From Prevotellaceae bacterium (GTDB lineage: Bacteria; Bacteroidota; Bacteroidia; Bacteroidales; UBA932), in NCBI GenBank assembly GCA_031254635.1, contig JAIRUB010000174.1, forward strand, positions 1-7,646: DNA of 7,646 bases, written 5' to 3'. Below are positions 6,192 through 7,646 of this stretch, in pieces. Positions within the stretch are counted from its first letter, which is position 1; each line of letters begins with the position of its first letter. Position numbers and translations under genes: made by a program. The notes below the pieces were generated by a model that was not told the DNA's origin, did not search any database, and was given only the letters and a program-made list of their open reading frames with translations.

Positions 6192-7226
6192 ATGACTGTA
6201 AAACGCACCAATATTGCCGACTTAGGCATGGTGAAACTCATTGACCACATTGCCGCCGCCCTTCCTCTAAGCCAAGTATCAACGGTGAGCGGTATAGGCA
6301 ATGATGCTGCGGTAATTAATAACAGCGGAAAACAAACTGTGGTAGCCACTCATCAGATGCTTGAGGGCGTTCACTTCGATCTTACTTATACTCCGCTTAA
6401 ACACTTGGGGTATAAAGCAAGCATAACAGCCATCAACAAGATTTATGCGATGAATGCCGCACCTGCACAACTGCTGTTGTCGTTAGGCGTGTCGCAGCGT
6501 TTTGCGGTGGAAGACATTGATGAAATTACCGGAGGCATTGCCGCTGCTTGCAGCCGCTATAACCTCGATTTAGCGGGGGTTGATATTAGTTCGTCGTTTA
6601 CGGGGCTTACTATAGGAATAACCGCTGTTGGCGCTGCCGAGGCTGACAAAATTGTTACCCGCAACGACGGGAAACCCACTGACCTGCTTTGCCTCACCGG
6701 CAATCTTGGCGCTGCTTATATGGGATTACAGTTGCTCCGGCGCGAAAAAGCAGTATTTGAAGCCAACAACAATGCCCAACCTCAACTCGAAGGATATAAC
6801 TACATTCTACAGCGTTACCTCAGGCCCGAAGCGCAGCAAGGAACATTCAATCTGCTATCCGACAACCATGTGTTGCCAACGGCTATGATTAGTATTGCCA
6901 ATGGATTAGTTTCCGACACTATGCACCTTTGCAAGGCATCGAACTGCGGTGTACGCATTTATTTGGAACATTTGCCCATTGCCGCTGAAACTTTCCGCAT
7001 GGCCGGGGAAATGAACTTCGATGCGGTAACGGCTGCCCTCAATGGCGGCGACGACTATGAGTTGCTTTTTACCGTACCGCTCAGCATGCACGAAACCATT
7101 CAGAAAGAACTACAAGGCATTGACATTATCGGCCACCTCTGCGATGCCGCCGAAGGTAGCTATTTAATTACTCCCGACAGTCAAGCCGTAGAGCTGAAGG
7201 CGCAGGGGTGGAATGGTGGCGGCTAA
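6192..7226 (+). CDS. thiL: ThiL-like protein (thiamine-monophosphate kinase family) with altered active-site motifs
   Basis: A 344-residue member of the ThiL/AIR-synthase family. True ThiL phosphorylates thiamine monophosphate to the diphosphate, the last step of cofactor synthesis. The scaffold is clear: LEGVHFDLTYTPLKHLGYKA (57-76), IYAMNA (84-89), GAAYMGLQLL (173-182), ALNGGDDYELLFTV near the end, and the final ELKAQGWN. However, residues normally binding Mg and ATP differ: GDD is GND (N37), STD is ATH (H54), SDI is NKI (K83), GGDTT is GVDIS (V130, I132), SGDLG is TGNLG (N171) and ISDGL is IANGL (N237). The frame is open throughout and the surrounding conservation is good, so random decay is unlikely. 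It may be a paralogue without kinase activity or with another substrate. It is probably translated from the asnS transcript. Confidence 0.85.
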   Translation: MTVKRTNIADLGMVKLIDHIAAALPLSQVSTVSGIGNDAAVINNSGKQTVVATHQMLEGVHFDLTYTPLKHLGYKASITAINKIYAMNAAPAQLLLSLGVSQRFAVEDIDEITGGIAAACSRYNLDLAGVDISSSFTGLTIGITAVGAAEADKIVTRNDGKPTDLLCLTGNLGAAYMGLQLLRREKAVFEANNNAQPQLEGYNYILQRYLRPEAQQGTFNLLSDNHVLPTAMISIANGLVSDTMHLCKASNCGVRIYLEHLPIAAETFRMAGEMNFDAVTAALNGGDDYELLFTVPLSMHETIQKELQGIDIIGHLCDAAEGSYLITPDSQAVELKAQGWNGGG

Positions 7227-7276
7227 AAGGTAAAGAGTGAAAAGTAACAAGGTAAAAGGTAGTTAATAGTAGTTAA
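7225..7276. repeat. A/G-rich simple direct repeats after thiL
   Basis: Directly after the thiL stop the sequence repeats AAGGTAAA-like units (about 7227-7259) and then AGTTAA twice (7261-7276). The repeats are imperfect and short. Similar A/G-rich tracts occur between genes in Bacteroidota. The rest of the spacer to about 7400 is AT-rich, with no gene, clear promoter or terminator visible. Confidence 0.4.
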
Positions 7277-7410
7277 AGTCTGTTAGTGTGGCAAATTTGA
7301 TTTTTCTCAATAAAACAACTTAAATTGGTTCTTAGTATATGACAAAAGTTGAAATATATCTTATAACTATTTAAATATCAACGAAGAAAGGTTCATTTTA
7401 TTAGGAAAAG

Positions 7411-7478
7411 ACCTTGAAACTTCGTATCTTTATAGCTGATTTTTATATAGTTATAATGAAGACGAAAAATTTCAAGGT
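7411..7478 (+). promoter_or_regulatory. Inverted repeat around the IS4-like transposase start (possible fold-back hairpin)
   Basis: ACCTTGAAA (7411-7419) pairs with TTTCAAGGT (7470-7478). After a small internal loop TTCGT (7421-7425) pairs with ACGAA (7462-7466), and CTTTAT (7428-7433) can pair with ATGAAG (7456-7461), which includes the start codon. A weak -7 box, TATCTTTA (7425-7432), lies inside the left arm, so RNA made from it would lack most of that arm, while RNA reading in from outside would carry both arms. Confidence 0.5.
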
Positions 7479-7646
7479 TGAGTACAAATCTACTCAATTA
7501 ATTTCAATTTTAAGTCAAAATTTAGCGGGAAAGATGAACTTAGCCCGCATCAAGTTCTTTGGAATGTTTATTTGCGCATTGTGTAAAGTTCAAACTGTTT
7601 GTTTTGAGAAACTTGTAATTGCCTTTGAATCAATGGTTCAATCGAA
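7456..7646 (+). CDS. IS4-like transposase, N-terminal fragment
   Basis: An open frame starts at ATG 7456 and is still open at the right edge; 63 codons are visible. The segment MNLARIKFFGMFICALCKVQTVCFEKL resembles the N-terminal region of IS4-type DDE transposases found in Bacteroidota, which have a short helical domain of this kind before the catalytic core. The three catalytic residues would be far beyond the window, so activity cannot be judged. The left inverted repeat of the element is not identified; it probably lies within the AT-rich spacer before 7411. The start codon sits within a possible inhibitory hairpin. The family assignment rests on memory of similar proteins and needs the rest of the gene. 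Confidence 0.65.
   Translation, partial: MKTKNFKVEYKSTQLISILSQNLAGKMNLARIKFFGMFICALCKVQTVCFEKLVIAFESMVQS

Noticed and set aside
7225..7276. CRISPR-like array
   Set aside because: The repeated units are short, imperfect and lack regular spacers; this is simple sequence.

Overview
The window looks like chromosomal DNA of a member of the Bacteroidota, probably Chitinophagia- or Sphingobacteriia-like. The evidence is a DUF2851 gene of the type common in that phylum, a lipoprotein-type M3 peptidase, and promoters of the Bacteroidota form (TTG, about 19 nt, then TAnnTTTG) with no strong Shine-Dalgarno sites. The placement is inferred from family knowledge, not from a search.

Layout. Positions 1-977 (minus) hold the 5' part of a Dcp-type peptidyl-dipeptidase gene that runs off the left edge; its lipoprotein signal peptide appears split by a 1-nt indel in a poly-A run. 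A tRNA-Pro(CGG) gene (1021-1094, minus) lies just upstream of it. The spacer 1095-1353 carries the tRNA promoter, a REP-like palindrome of the ATTGCGAG...GAAGCAAT kind, and a textbook promoter for the DUF2851 gene (1354-2622, plus). From about 2623 to 4760 there is an accessory-looking, more AT-rich stretch. It holds a self-inhibited class II Fic protein (plus), a broken thioredoxin/TlpA-like gene (minus), and a decayed, 3'-truncated IS1595-family insertion sequence abutting the start of the TlpA gene. Core genes resume with asnS (4796-6190), followed 1 nt later by a thiL homologue (6192-7226). After a short spacer with simple A/G-rich repeats, the window ends inside the first 63 codons of an IS4-like transposase (from 7456).

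How the genes relate. asnS and thiL almost certainly share a transcript. The tRNA and the peptidase gene may also share one. The Fic, TlpA-like and IS1595 genes seem to be unrelated passengers between DUF2851 and asnS.

Most interesting points: (1) the ThiL homologue keeps the family scaffold but has substitutions in nearly every Mg/ATP-binding aspartate motif, suggesting a pseudo-enzyme or a changed function; (2) an inverted repeat around the IS4-like transposase start could fold only in read-through RNA and bury the AUG, like the fold-back inhibition known for other IS elements; (3) DUF2851 combines a PD...ExH motif resembling PD-(D/E)XK nucleases with a cysteine cluster resembling Fe-S nucleases. 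I see no CRISPR array, phage genes or complete defence system.
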